Positions 17,276 to 25,269 are shown, counted from the first letter of the stretch. The stretch is 64,000 nucleotides of DNA from Thioalkalivibrio thiocyanodenitrificans ARhD 1 (GCF_000378965.1 NZ_KB900537.1:62001-126000); one strand, 5' to 3'. A program made the numbers and translations. Notes: generated by a model from the letters alone, not told the origin.

Positions 17276-19498
17276 TCAGGCGGCAAGCAGTCGCGCCAGG
17301 TTCGTCACTCTCTGGCGGGCCGTCACGGTACGCACGGCGCGTTTGAGGGCGCGCTCCTGACCAATGAGAAGCACCAACTGCCTTCCGCGGGTGATGCCGG
17401 TGTAGATCAGCTGTCTCTCGAGCATGATGGTGTGCTGAGTGGTCAGAGGGATCACCACCGCCGGGTACTCGCTGCCTTGGGATTTATGAATGCTCTTGGC
17501 GTAGGCCAGGGAGAGGTTGATGAGGTCACTGGTCTTGTACTCAACGACCCGCCCCTCCATGTCCACCCACATGAGCCCGGCGCCCAACTCGATACGCACA
17601 ACCCGGCCCATGTCTCCGTTGAACACGTCGCGGTCATAATCATTGGACAGCTGGATAACCTTGTCGCCAACCGCGTAGGACTGCTGGCCATGGGTGAGCC
17701 GCACGCCCTGCGAGGGGTTCAATGCCTTCTGGAGCGCCTCGTTGAGCGCCTGCGTTCCCAGTGCCCCGCCGTGCATCGGGGTCAGCACCTGGATATCCTT
17801 GATCGAATGCAGGCCGAAGGTCTGAGGGATCTTGACGGTGACCGCCTCGAGAATGCGCTCACGGATGCGCTCATAGACCTCTGGGCGATCCTCATCGTGC
17901 GCACCGTCTACCTTGAAGTAGTAGAAATCGGAAGATTTCCCGGGCTCTCGAGCCAAGGGCATCTGTCCGTTGTTGATGCGGTGGGCGTTGACCACGATCA
18001 TCGAGCCCTGCGCCTGTCTGAAGATCTCGTTGAGCTCCACCACCGGGATGGCCTTGCTCTCGATCAGGTCCCGAAGCACCGCCCCGGCGCCAACCGAGGG
18101 GAGCTGGTCCTTGTCGCCAACGAGGATCAGGATCGCATGGTCAGGGAGCGCCTCGACAAGCGCCGCCATCAGCTGAACGTCAACCATGGACATCTCGTCG
18201 ATGACCACAACATCGGCTTCAAGCTTGTTATCGGCATTGAACTTAAAGCCCCCTGCCGGGCTTACTCCGAGCAGGCGATGGATGGTGGAAGCGTCTCTCT
18301 TGGTTGCCTCTCCCATGCGCTTGGCGGCCCTGCCGGTGGGCGCGCAGAGCAGGACCCGCTTGTCTGAGTGAAACTCGAGCAGGGCCTTGAGGGTGGTGGT
18401 CTTCCCGCACCCCGGCCCGCCCGTGATCACCAGGACCTTCTCAACCGCCCCAAGGCGCACCGCCTCGCGCTGGCGGCCGGCAAGCGTGATCGAGTTTCGG
18501 GCCTCGACCTCGGCGAGAGCCTTATCGAGATCCGGCGCGCAATCCGCGCCCGCGCCTGACATCAGCCTCTTGAGCCCGCGCGCCACTTTACGCTCGGCGT
18601 ACCAGTAACGGGGCAGGTAGACCACGAGCCCAAGCCCTTCGATCTCGGTGGAGAGAAGCTGGCGTTCAGCAATCTCCAGCTCGATGCCGCGCCTCAAATG
18701 ATCATCGCTGACCTGGAGAAGCGTCCTGGATTCTTTCAAAAGCTCACCCGCCGGCAAAGCGCAGTGCCCGTTGTTGGCTGCTTGCAAGAGGGCGTGATGA
18801 AGCCCGGCCCTGACCCTCTCCATGGAGTCGTGCGCGATCCCGAGGCTTCGAGCCATCCCGTCAGCGATCAGGAACCCAATCCCCTCCACCTCGATCGAGA
18901 GCCGGTAGGGGTTTTCCTTGATTCGCTCGACAGCCTGATCGCCGTAACGGTCATAGACCGCCTTGGCTCGGTTCGCGCCCAGGCCGTGAGTATGGAGAAA
19001 AACCATGATCTCCTGCACAGCCCGATGCTCGGACAGGGCGTTCACGAGCGCTTCAGCGCGTTTTGGCCCGATCCCCTTGATCTCGTTGATGCGATGGGGC
19101 TCTTTCTCGAGCACCTCAAGGGTTTGATCGCCAAATGCCTCGACAAGGGTGCGCGCGAACTCAGGGCCAATTCCCTTGACCATCCCCGAAGACAGAAACT
19201 TGACGATCCCTTCGCTTGAGCTTGGGTTTTCGATCTCCAGGCGGCTCGCCTTGAACTGCGGCCCCCACTGCCTGTGGGTCGTCCAGACACCCTCGGCAGA
19301 GCACTTCTGCCCGGCGCCCGCGCAGTTGGTGACGTGCCCGATCACGGTGGCCGGCTCACGCTGGCCGGCCAGGCGCACCTTGAGAACGGCCCAGCCGGAA
19401 TCAGGCTTGTACGCCTTGACCGATACGATCTGCCCGGCAATACGCTCCACGCCCCCTTTGGGAGACATAGCGGCGTTGGAGCGCGTTGTTGTGGTCAC
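17276..19498 (-). CDS. recD2: RecD2-family helicase
   Basis: 740 residues from a GTG at 19498, chosen because GGGAGGATC sits just upstream. The N-terminal region has an OB-like part and tandem helix-hairpin-helix motifs (GIGPEFARTL, GIGPKRAEAL) typical of RecD2. The helicase core has Walker A ITGGPGCGKTTT, DEMSMVD (Walker B), VGDKDQLPSVGAGAVL and the C-terminal TGITRGRQLVLLIGQ motif. RecD2 is a 5'-3' SF1B helicase that acts without RecBC. Placed next to recA it forms a DNA-repair pair. Confidence 0.93.
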   Translation of the reverse strand: MTTTTRSNAAMSPKGGVERIAGQIVSVKAYKPDSGWAVLKVRLAGQREPATVIGHVTNCAGAGQKCSAEGVWTTHRQWGPQFKASRLEIENPSSSEGIVKFLSSGMVKGIGPEFARTLVEAFGDQTLEVLEKEPHRINEIKGIGPKRAEALVNALSEHRAVQEIMVFLHTHGLGANRAKAVYDRYGDQAVERIKENPYRLSIEVEGIGFLIADGMARSLGIAHDSMERVRAGLHHALLQAANNGHCALPAGELLKESRTLLQVSDDHLRRGIELEIAERQLLSTEIEGLGLVVYLPRYWYAERKVARGLKRLMSGAGADCAPDLDKALAEVEARNSITLAGRQREAVRLGAVEKVLVITGGPGCGKTTTLKALLEFHSDKRVLLCAPTGRAAKRMGEATKRDASTIHRLLGVSPAGGFKFNADNKLEADVVVIDEMSMVDVQLMAALVEALPDHAILILVGDKDQLPSVGAGAVLRDLIESKAIPVVELNEIFRQAQGSMIVVNAHRINNGQMPLAREPGKSSDFYYFKVDGAHDEDRPEVYERIRERILEAVTVKIPQTFGLHSIKDIQVLTPMHGGALGTQALNEALQKALNPSQGVRLTHGQQSYAVGDKVIQLSNDYDRDVFNGDMGRVVRIELGAGLMWVDMEGRVVEYKTSDLINLSLAYAKSIHKSQGSEYPAVVIPLTTQHTIMLERQLIYTGITRGRQLVLLIGQERALKRAVRTVTARQRVTNLARLLAA

Positions 19499-19536
19499 AA
19501 TAGATCCTCCCTGCATAGGCCGGGCAGCTTACTTTT

Positions 19537-19545
19537 GTATAGGGA
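19537..19545 (-). promoter_or_regulatory. TCCCTATAC promoter motif, recD2
   Basis: GTTCCCTATACAA box 39 bases before GTG 19498, preceded by AGCAAACCCC. Confidence 0.6.
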
Positions 19546-19556
19546 ACAGGGGTTTG

Positions 19557-19802
19557 CTACCTGCCCTGGTGGGCGCGGATGGTTTTTTCGCGCTGATGCC
19601 AATCCTCGCACTCAGCGCAGCGCTGCACACCAGGGATGGTGCGCTTTCTGTAATCCTCGATCGGATCATCGCAATCCAGGCAAAGCTCCCTCGACGGAGG
19701 CAGGGCCCTTGTCTGCTGCTGCTGATCCTGTGCGCGCGCCTTAAGGATACTGGCCACCTCCTGATCAGTGATCTCTCCGGCCCAATCGGCATCGTCCGCC
19801 AT
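19557..19802 (-). CDS. traR: TraR/DksA-type zinc-finger regulator
   Basis: 81 residues. A helical N-terminus (DADWAGEITDQEVASILKAR) precedes a C4 zinc finger: CLDCDDPI ... RCAECEDW. Size and finger match TraR of F and other plasmid DksA mimics, which bind the RNA polymerase secondary channel and change promoter choice without ppGpp. The start is preceded by GGAGAAG. It lies upstream of recD2 in the same direction. It could favour the element's own promoters (inference). Confidence 0.88.
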   Translation of the reverse strand: MADDADWAGEITDQEVASILKARAQDQQQQTRALPPSRELCLDCDDPIEDYRKRTIPGVQRCAECEDWHQREKTIRAHQGR

Positions 19803-19867
19803 GTGTCTTCTTCTCCGAGTAGTTGATGGGTGCTCTCAATGCCGCTTACCGGCTGAGAGGCGATCCT

Positions 19868-19876
19868 GTATAGCGA
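19868..19876 (-). promoter_or_regulatory. TCGCTATAC promoter motif, traR
   Basis: ATCGCTATACAGG box 66 bases before ATG 19802. It diverges from the plus-strand box at 19923. Confidence 0.55.
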
Positions 19877-19922
19877 TTTATCCTGCCCATCTGCACGAAG
19901 TGCGCAAAACAGCGCCCGCTTG

Positions 19923-19931
19923 TCGCTATAC
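19923..19931 (+). promoter_or_regulatory. TCGCTATAC promoter motif, second pilin
   Basis: TGTCGCTATACC box 96 bases before ATG 20027, so the transcript would carry a leader of about 90 bases. Confidence 0.5.
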
Positions 19932-20026
19932 CAAGACCAGATAGACAACCGCGATGGGCCAATGGCCTATCGAAGAAGGGCTTGGGCTCTTTTCCAACAA
20001 ACAACCTGTAAACAGAGGATCGCGAC

Positions 20027-20425
20027 ATGTTTTCACTCATCATCACCATCATTTCCATCTTGCTGGTTGCTGTACTGGCCATTGCGTCGATTTACTTCGG
20101 GGGAACGGCCTGGAACCAGGGCGGCACCAAGGCAGCGGTGACCCAGTACTTCAACGAAGGCCAGCAGATCGCCGCGGCGGCCACGCTCTATCGCGCCGAG
20201 AACGGCGGGCGCAACCCGGAGAGCATCCAGGTCCTGCTGGATAACAACTACCTCAGGGTCCTGCCTGAGGGTCAGTGGGAGTTTGGCAACGAGATCATCA
20301 CGCGCGGCTCCCTGAACTACGATCAGTGCCTGCTGGCCAACCAGATGGCCGGTTACGAGGATGTCCCGATGTGTGATGACCCGGGTATCAGCGGATCCGT
20401 ACGCTGCTGCGAAGTCCCGGAGTAA
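20027..20425 (+). CDS. Type IV pilin-like protein, second paralogue
   Basis: 132 residues. The N-terminus MFSLIITIISILLVAVLAIA matches the pilin at 1-383 almost residue for residue, then diverges to a globular domain with four Cys residues (one near residue 105, one near 120 and a CC pair near the end) suited to disulphide bonding. The shared N-terminal helix suggests assembly into the same fibre, as major and minor subunits. It stands alone with its own promoter box and terminator. Confidence 0.78.
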   Translation: MFSLIITIISILLVAVLAIASIYFGGTAWNQGGTKAAVTQYFNEGQQIAAAATLYRAENGGRNPESIQVLLDNNYLRVLPEGQWEFGNEIITRGSLNYDQCLLANQMAGYEDVPMCDDPGISGSVRCCEVPE

Positions 20426-20447
20426 TCCAGACCGCAAGAAAGCAGAA

Positions 20448-20482
20448 GAGCCACGCACCGAAAGGGGCGTGGCTCTTTCTTT
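20448..20482 (+). terminator. Terminator of second pilin gene
   Basis: GAGCCACGC pairs with GCGTGGCTC, then TTTCTTT. It also faces the convergent small gene ending at 20486. Confidence 0.85.
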
Positions 20483-20485
20483 GAA

Positions 20486-20668
20486 TTATTGAACAGGCAG
20501 CCAACCGGGGAGATTGATCCTGCCATTTTCCCTTACGCAATCCGCGTATATCTGAGCGGCGCGGTCGGTGGGGAACTTCATCCCACGATCATAACGCTGC
20601 CCGTCCAGCGTGGTGGCCTCCACCCGCAGACCCTTTGCCTCGACTTTCTCGATCTTCTTTCTATGCAT
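20486..20668 (-). CDS. Small basic hypothetical protein
   Basis: 60 residues (MHRKKIEKVEAKGLRVEATT...). AGGAGGT lies six bases before the ATG and a promoter box lies 38 bases upstream, so it is probably real despite its size. No family recognised. Confidence 0.55.
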   Translation of the reverse strand: MHRKKIEKVEAKGLRVEATTLDGQRYDRGMKFPTDRAAQIYADCVRENGRINLPGWLPVQ

Positions 20669-20705
20669 GCTACCTCCTAATTGGTCAGGCCCTGTTTCTA
20701 GGCCT

Positions 20706-20714
20706 GTATAGGTA
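20706..20714 (-). promoter_or_regulatory. CTATAC promoter motif (TACCTATAC)
   Basis: GTACCTATACAGG lies 38 bases before ATG 20668, a variant with A in place of G/C. Confidence 0.4.
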
Positions 20715-20741
20715 CTCGCTGGCGCGTGCTGCGCGAGGTAA

Positions 20742-20750
20742 TCGCTATAC
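20742..20750 (+). promoter_or_regulatory. TCGCTATAC promoter motif
   Basis: AATCGCTATACGC box 33 bases before ATG 20783. Confidence 0.6.
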
Positions 20751-20782
20751 GCCTTGAGAACACACTCAAGTGGAGGACATGT

Positions 20783-21541
20783 ATGAGAAGAGTCAGTGGT
20801 TCTACAGGAAGCCGCGGCTGCGGCTCACGCAAGGCGGGTGGTGTTTACCTGTGCACCGGCCTGGCGGAAGAGGGACTCCCGCTTTCACACTTCATGATCG
20901 ATCCGGTCAGAAGTCTCGATCTGGAGGCGTTTCGCGCCCCTATCGTGTTCAAGGATCCGTACAACGAGAACCTCAATCACGTGCTGATCTGGGTGGGTGC
21001 GGAGCACTATCCCTCGCCCGCGGATTTCCTGGTGGAGTGCCAGTTCAAGGGCGCGAGCCGGCGGATTCCCGCCGAGTTCGATCTCTCAGACCTGACGCCC
21101 GGCGCGAGCCGGATGGTATTGGTCCATCCCAAGGCCTTCACCAAGCGCATCGATGAGCCGAACTGGTGCCCGAAGGATATCCATCCCGAGAAGCCCGAGC
21201 CGTGCCTTGGCGCTCATTGGCGCTACGCCGGTGCCCTGGGCTCGAAGCCGAAGAGAGGTCCTGATGGTGATATTCCCGAGCACTTCGTGGTCGGGGATCT
21301 GAGCTATCGCGGCGACGGCCAGATCGAGGTGCGAGCCTCGGAGTTCTCGCCCGGCGCGTTCCTGCAACTGCCTGTCACTCATATCGAGTACCAGGCCAAG
21401 GACGTGAAGGATGACGGCCCCGACGTGCTGAAAAAGCACGACAAGCAAGGCTGGCGCGTCGATATCGTCGACGACCCGGGTGTCTATGTGAGCCCGGCAC
21501 GAGCTCTTGGAGGGGATCCTGATGAAGAAGAAGGAGTCTGA
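20783..21541 (+). CDS. Hypothetical protein upstream of ParB-like gene
   Basis: 252 residues. ATG 20783 was chosen because GTGGAGGACATGT precedes it; the frame is open further upstream but covers the promoter box. The protein is rich in beta-type segments and Pro (YNENLNHVLIWVGAEHYPSP), with no signal or membrane span. Its stop is one base before the ATG of the ParB-like gene, so both are co-translated. Function unknown. Confidence 0.65.
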   Translation: MRRVSGSTGSRGCGSRKAGGVYLCTGLAEEGLPLSHFMIDPVRSLDLEAFRAPIVFKDPYNENLNHVLIWVGAEHYPSPADFLVECQFKGASRRIPAEFDLSDLTPGASRMVLVHPKAFTKRIDEPNWCPKDIHPEKPEPCLGAHWRYAGALGSKPKRGPDGDIPEHFVVGDLSYRGDGQIEVRASEFSPGAFLQLPVTHIEYQAKDVKDDGPDVLKKHDKQGWRVDIVDDPGVYVSPARALGGDPDEEEGV

Positions 21542-21542
21542 A

Positions 21543-22211
21543 ATGAGAATCGAGAGCGAGGTTTTTACCGGAACGATCCGGGTGGTCCCCGTCTCCAGTA
21601 TCTTCGGCGGCGGTGTTCAGGCCAGACCCTCCATGGTGCGAAGCATCAAGAGCCGCGGCCTGCGCAGCCTTCCAGTGGTTCGCGAGGTCCGCGACGCTGA
21701 CCGCGAACGATGGGCCGAGGAGGGGTTCCTGGATACCGGGTTCGAGTATGCGATCGAGGCCGGTCGTCACCGGATCGCGGCAATCAAGGAGCTCAACATC
21801 CAGGAAGTGCCGGTGATCGTCGCCGAGGATGATGCAGATGAAACCACCCTGGTGGAGAATCTGGTTCGAGGCCGCAACCTGATCAGCGAGCTCGAGGCCC
21901 TCGAGGGTCTGCTCGATGCAGGCAAGGAGCCTGAAGATATCCAGAAGGAGCTGGGCATCTTCAAGCGTGATCTCAACAGATTGCGCCGGCTCTCGAATAT
22001 GGGCAAGGTCACCCGCGGCAAGCTCGCCGCCGGCCTGATCGCCCCCTCGACCGGGGAGGTGCTGGCAAAGATGCCTGAGCAGTACCAGGAGGCCTTCTTC
22101 AAGGCCGCGGACAAGACAACCCTGAAGGCGGCCCGGGAGTTTCTGTGGAAGTACCGGTTGCCGAGCAACCAGCTCGACTTCCTGGCCGAGGACCTGCCAA
22201 CGCTGGAGTAA
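21543..22211 (+). CDS. ParB/Srx-fold nuclease-like protein
   Basis: 222 residues. The first 110 residues carry ParB N-terminal features: VPVSSIF, a Pro-Ser-Met-Val-R-S-I-K segment, YAIEAGRHRIAAIKELN (box GRHRxxA) and VPVIVAEDDADETTLVENLVR. A helix-turn-helix-like second half (EALEGLLDAGKEPEDIQKEL) follows. Such proteins act in partition or as plasmid regulators. No ParA is adjacent, so partition is not proven. ATG 21543 has AAGGAG; ATG 21522 with GGAGGGG is an alternative. Confidence 0.75.
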   Translation: MRIESEVFTGTIRVVPVSSIFGGGVQARPSMVRSIKSRGLRSLPVVREVRDADRERWAEEGFLDTGFEYAIEAGRHRIAAIKELNIQEVPVIVAEDDADETTLVENLVRGRNLISELEALEGLLDAGKEPEDIQKELGIFKRDLNRLRRLSNMGKVTRGKLAAGLIAPSTGEVLAKMPEQYQEAFFKAADKTTLKAAREFLWKYRLPSNQLDFLAEDLPTLE

Positions 22212-22220
22212 GCCATTCAA

Positions 22221-22249
22221 ACACCCCGGATCCTTCCGGGGTGTTTTTT
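22221..22249 (+). terminator. Terminator after ParB-like gene
   Basis: ACACCCCGGA pairs with TCCGGGGTGT around TCCT, then TTTTTT. Confidence 0.85.
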
Positions 22250-22277
22250 CTTGCGCACCGCAAGCCCGCCGCGCTTT

Positions 22278-22286
22278 TCGCTAAAC
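22278..22286 (+). promoter_or_regulatory. Variant promoter motif TCGCTAAAC
   Basis: TTTTCGCTAAACC lies 37 bases before ATG 22323, one base different from the main box. Confidence 0.4.
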
Positions 22287-22322
22287 CAATAAGGACCCTG
22301 CATACCACCAATGGAGGATATC

Positions 22323-22628
22323 ATGGCAAGCAGACTGGAAAACGTCGCCAGACTCTATGTCGAGGCGATCCGCAACAAGGGTGACGTGGGTGAGGCATAT
22401 CGGGAGCTCGTCAAAGCCGTTGATATGTCCGCATATGAGAACTTCATTCCCTACATCGCCGCGGGCAAGGCCCTCCAGCAGGAGGGGGAGATCGAGGTTG
22501 ACGACGACGCCTGCGTTTCGCTCGGCGAGGGCGGCGCCTACGTGGCCGCATGGCTTTGGGTGGAGAACAAAGATGTCCAAAAGTTCATCGATGACCCAGG
22601 GCTGATCCCGTGGGGCATGCGGACGTAA
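22323..22628 (+). CDS. Hypothetical protein
   Basis: 101 residues, start set by GGAGG nine bases upstream. Acidic, predicted mostly helical at the N-terminus (LENVARLYVEAIRNKGDVGE). It shares a transcript with the gene at 22646, 17 bases downstream. Not recognised. Confidence 0.6.
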   Translation: MASRLENVARLYVEAIRNKGDVGEAYRELVKAVDMSAYENFIPYIAAGKALQQEGEIEVDDDACVSLGEGGAYVAAWLWVENKDVQKFIDDPGLIPWGMRT

Positions 22629-22645
22629 TAACTGGAGAACGCACC

Positions 22646-23215
22646 ATGTCATACGGTTTCGACGACTTCGACATTCCGAGCAACAGGCCGGCTCCGCCTG
22701 AGCACCACGCGCCACAATGGGATGGTGCTGCACCCAAGCGAACAGGGGGGCAGTACCAGAACCACAAGGTCTACGCGGGCAAGGCGGCACTGCACGTTGA
22801 GCCAGATGAGACGCGCGCCGGCGTGGCGACGATTCGCATCGAGGCAGCTCCAGCGAAGTCGCCGAGGGTTTACGACTGGAAATCGAAGGTCACCATCCAG
22901 GTAACCCAGTCGGAGCTTCCGCTGATCGCAGCAACGCTTCTGGGCTTTATCCAGGAGGTAAGCTTCACGGCTCACGGTGAAGGGAAGGATAAGGGCTTCT
23001 CGATCACACGCCAACCCGAGCGCGGCGGACTGTTCGTGCGCGTGTTCAAGACCGGCACGGCGATGGCGATACCTGTCCCCGCCACGGATGTCACTTATCT
23101 CCTGGCAATGGTGTTGAGTCAGATCAGCAAGAACGGGTTCGGTGTCCATCCGGCGCTGCTGCCTGGGATCATCAAGGCCGCGGCTTCGTTGTACAAGCCC
23201 CCTGAAAGGGCGTAA
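22646..23215 (+). CDS. Hypothetical protein
   Basis: 189 residues from ATG 22646 (GGAGA upstream). Pro-rich N-terminus, then a domain with alternating beta strands (VTIQVTQSELPLIAATLLGF) and a final helical segment (ALLPGIIKAAASLYKP). It forms an operon with the preceding gene and ends before a terminator. No family is recognised; single-strand or nucleic-acid binding is only a guess from size and context and is not asserted. Confidence 0.6.
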   Translation: MSYGFDDFDIPSNRPAPPEHHAPQWDGAAPKRTGGQYQNHKVYAGKAALHVEPDETRAGVATIRIEAAPAKSPRVYDWKSKVTIQVTQSELPLIAATLLGFIQEVSFTAHGEGKDKGFSITRQPERGGLFVRVFKTGTAMAIPVPATDVTYLLAMVLSQISKNGFGVHPALLPGIIKAAASLYKPPERA

Positions 23216-23244
23216 TACCAGCACGAGCACTTGCGTGCCATTCA

Positions 23245-23288
23245 AGAGACCCTCGCAGTCCCAGCGGACTACGGGGGTCTTTCTCTTG
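23245..23288 (+). terminator. Terminator of the 22323-23215 operon
   Basis: AGACCC...GCAGTCC pairs with GGACT...GGGTCT around CAGC, followed by TTTCTCTT. Confidence 0.7.
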
Positions 23289-23388
23289 CCTCGATCAGCG
23301 CCCCGGCCGTCGAGGGCCCGGATCTTGACCTGGCGGCGTCAACAATATACGCTGTACAGAGATAGCGAAGCGACCGGGGTAGGCGAAA

Positions 23389-23955
23389 ATGGCTAAAGGT
23401 TGGAGCGCAGCCGAGGAGGCCCTTCTTCGTCGGCACTATCCGCACGAGGGGGCCCTTGCCGTGGCGAGCAGGCTTGGGCGCAGCGCAACCGCGGTACGTC
23501 AACGCGCGGCGGCCCTCAACGTGCGAAGCACGGAATGGTGGTCAAAGCGTGATGATGATTTCCTGCGGGCCAATTACGCAAAGCACGGCGCCTCCTGGTG
23601 CGCCCGCAAGCTGAAACGCACCGCCTTGTCGGTACTCACCCGCGCCTCCCGCCTGGGGCTGTCTGAGAACCAGGCGTGGACAAGCGCCGAGGATACCCAC
23701 CTGCGCCGCCATTACCAACGCACCGGGGCGCAAGCCTGCTCAAAGGCTATCGGGCGAAGCCCTCATGCCATTCACCAGCGCGCCGCCCAGCTCGGACTCT
23801 CCCGGACAAACAACACGCCCTGGAAGGACAGCGAGGATCGCTACCTCATGCGCCACTACTCAAAAAAGGGACCCAACTGGTGCGCCGAGCGTCTCGAACG
23901 GAGCTATCGCGCCGTCGTCTCCCGTGCCTACCGCCTCAAGCTCCCCGCCAAATAA
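23389..23955 (+). CDS. Four-repeat SANT/Myb-like DNA-binding protein
   Basis: 188 residues made almost entirely of four tandem repeats at about residues 5-45, 50-91, 96-137 and 143-184. Each starts with W (WSAAEEALLRRHY, WSKRDDDFLRANY, WTSAEDTHLRRHY, WKDSEDRYLMRHY) and ends in a recognition-helix-like segment (RSATAVRQRAAALNV and equivalents). The W-x3-E/D-D-x2-L-R-x2-Y spacing resembles SANT/Myb and GcrA-like helix-turn-helix units. It is probably a sequence-specific DNA-binding protein of the element. No catalytic domain is present. Confidence 0.75.
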   Translation: MAKGWSAAEEALLRRHYPHEGALAVASRLGRSATAVRQRAAALNVRSTEWWSKRDDDFLRANYAKHGASWCARKLKRTALSVLTRASRLGLSENQAWTSAEDTHLRRHYQRTGAQACSKAIGRSPHAIHQRAAQLGLSRTNNTPWKDSEDRYLMRHYSKKGPNWCAERLERSYRAVVSRAYRLKLPAK

Positions 23956-23996
23956 GAACCCCTCGCGCCGCGTACGGCAGGGAGGGGGTGTGAATG

Positions 23997-24218
23997 TTAC
24001 GTGCTTTCTTCTTCCCAGATCCGGCGGAAGCGATCAAAGTGTGATTGCATCAGATCCACCAGATCCGCTCCGCTGATTTCCTCGTCGCCGCCGTAGCCGA
24101 TGCTTCGGAGGTCGCTGACCAGGTAGTCGATAGCGGTCATGACCTCTTCGGCTCTTGCCCCGAGGGCTTCGGCTCGCTCCTGGCTGTCGGCGTTTAGAAA
24201 CTGACAAAGTGCCGGCAT
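23997..24218 (-). CDS. Small acidic hypothetical protein
   Basis: 73 residues, mostly helical (SQERAEALGARAEEVMTAID). CAGGAGA precedes the ATG. It follows the gene at 24238 by 20 bases in the same direction and likely shares its transcript. Not recognised. Confidence 0.6.
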   Translation of the reverse strand: MPALCQFLNADSQERAEALGARAEEVMTAIDYLVSDLRSIGYGGDEEISGADLVDLMQSHFDRFRRIWEEEST

Positions 24219-24237
24219 ATCTCTTTCTCCTGTGTTC

Positions 24238-24495
24238 CTAGAAGTGGTACGGATTTCCCGTGATCACCTCTATAATCTCCGCCTTCGGAAGATCAACCCA
24301 GATATCTGGATCGCGGTTCAAGTATGTCGGGCCAGGCATCGCCTTGAAAACCACCTGCGCCTCCTCATCCAGCACGCCCACGGACGTGTCTGGATTGAAG
24401 AAGCTAACATACTGGACGCCATCGATGGTCAGATAGCTTTCTCCGAAGCTGTTCTCTGCAATGTCGATACACTCGACAGCGCCTAATACATACAT
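24238..24495 (-). CDS. Hypothetical protein
   Basis: 85 residues, beta-rich (YLTIDGVQYVSFFNPDTSVG). AAAGGAGGGG lies just before the ATG and a promoter box lies 31 bases upstream. No family recognised. Confidence 0.6.
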   Translation of the reverse strand: MYVLGAVECIDIAENSFGESYLTIDGVQYVSFFNPDTSVGVLDEEAQVVFKAMPGPTYLNRDPDIWVDLPKAEIIEVITGNPYHF

Positions 24496-24525
24496 CGCCC
24501 CTCCTTTCGTGCCCTTTTGTCCCTC

Positions 24526-24534
24526 GTATAGCGA
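24526..24534 (-). promoter_or_regulatory. TCGCTATAC promoter motif
   Basis: GATCGCTATACGAG box 31 bases before ATG 24495. It overlaps the stop region of the kinase-like gene. Confidence 0.6.
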
Positions 24535-25113
24535 TCAAAGCTCGCCGCTTCTCATCGCCTTGTTGTACGCTCGCTCGGAGAACACCGGGTCAGAGAGCAC
24601 AAGCTCTCCAGTGGATTCCCGAACCATCAGATTGGCCTCATGCAGATCCGCGCCCACGCGATACTCGCCGGCAAACCTGAGCAAGCTCGCCAATGCGTCC
24701 AGGAGAACCCGGCTGACAAGTCGTTCTCGCCTGACGCAACGCACCACATCGGAGAACCTCTTCTCCCGAAAGAAGATGCTCTCCAGTCTGTGCGCAATCG
24801 CGACCAGGTGCTTGTGCCGAGTCCGGTGTATCGGCGTGAGCCGCTCGATGCGAAACAGGTCAAGTCCAAAGGACCTGTCTTGCCAGACAACCCCGAAATC
24901 TCGTAACACCCTGGGGAATGCCGGGCTTTCAATGCCCGATTCGCACAACAACCAGCGCGTGGCCGGGTCTTTCGTGAGTTTCAGTACACTGCCTTTTCCC
25001 GACTCACGCTCAAAGACCACGCCAAAGGCGCCTCGGGCGAGCACCCGGGCGCCCCTCAGTGGAGGCTTGCGGATCAGCGCGTTATAGGGACTGCACCTCA
25101 GATCAATCGCCAT
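24535..25113 (-). CDS. Minimal protein-kinase-fold protein
   Basis: 192 residues. A kinase-like core is visible: Gly-rich loop ARGAFGVVFE, ATP-anchoring Lys in GSVLKLT (K45), catalytic loop GADLHEANLMV (D156 and N161, equal to the D-x4-N of kinases) and LVLSDPVF (D175 in the DFG position). All four key residues are present, so it may be active despite being shorter than normal kinases. Targets are unknown. Similar short kinases occur in phages, where they modify host proteins; that role is inferred here. Confidence 0.7.
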   Translation of the reverse strand: MAIDLRCSPYNALIRKPPLRGARVLARGAFGVVFERESGKGSVLKLTKDPATRWLLCESGIESPAFPRVLRDFGVVWQDRSFGLDLFRIERLTPIHRTRHKHLVAIAHRLESIFFREKRFSDVVRCVRRERLVSRVLLDALASLLRFAGEYRVGADLHEANLMVRESTGELVLSDPVFSERAYNKAMRSGEL

Positions 25114-25145
25114 CTTCTGCGCTACCTGTCATGTGAGACTGACAG

Positions 25146-25154
25146 GTATAGCGA
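25146..25154 (-). promoter_or_regulatory. TCGCTATAC promoter motif, kinase-like gene
   Basis: GTTCGCTATACCT box 33 bases before ATG 25113. Confidence 0.6.
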
Positions 25155-25222
25155 ACAACGAGGTCCGCCAGATCCCTCACCGGCGCAAGGTGGAGGGCTA
25201 TTGCTGTACCGGGAGTTGGAGT

Positions 25223-25255
25223 CGAAAAAGCCCGTGACCGATAACAGTCACGGGC
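25223..25255 (-). terminator. Terminator of LPD29-type gene
   Basis: Minus strand: CCCGTGACTG pairs with CGGTCACGGG around TTAT, then CTTTTTC. Confidence 0.85.
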
Positions 25256-25269
25256 AAGTGAATCTTGTA

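Noticed and set aside
17093-17276. LexA (SOS) box upstream of recA
   Set aside because: No CTGT-N8-ACAG-like site is visible around the promoter; other LexA motif types cannot be excluded by eye.
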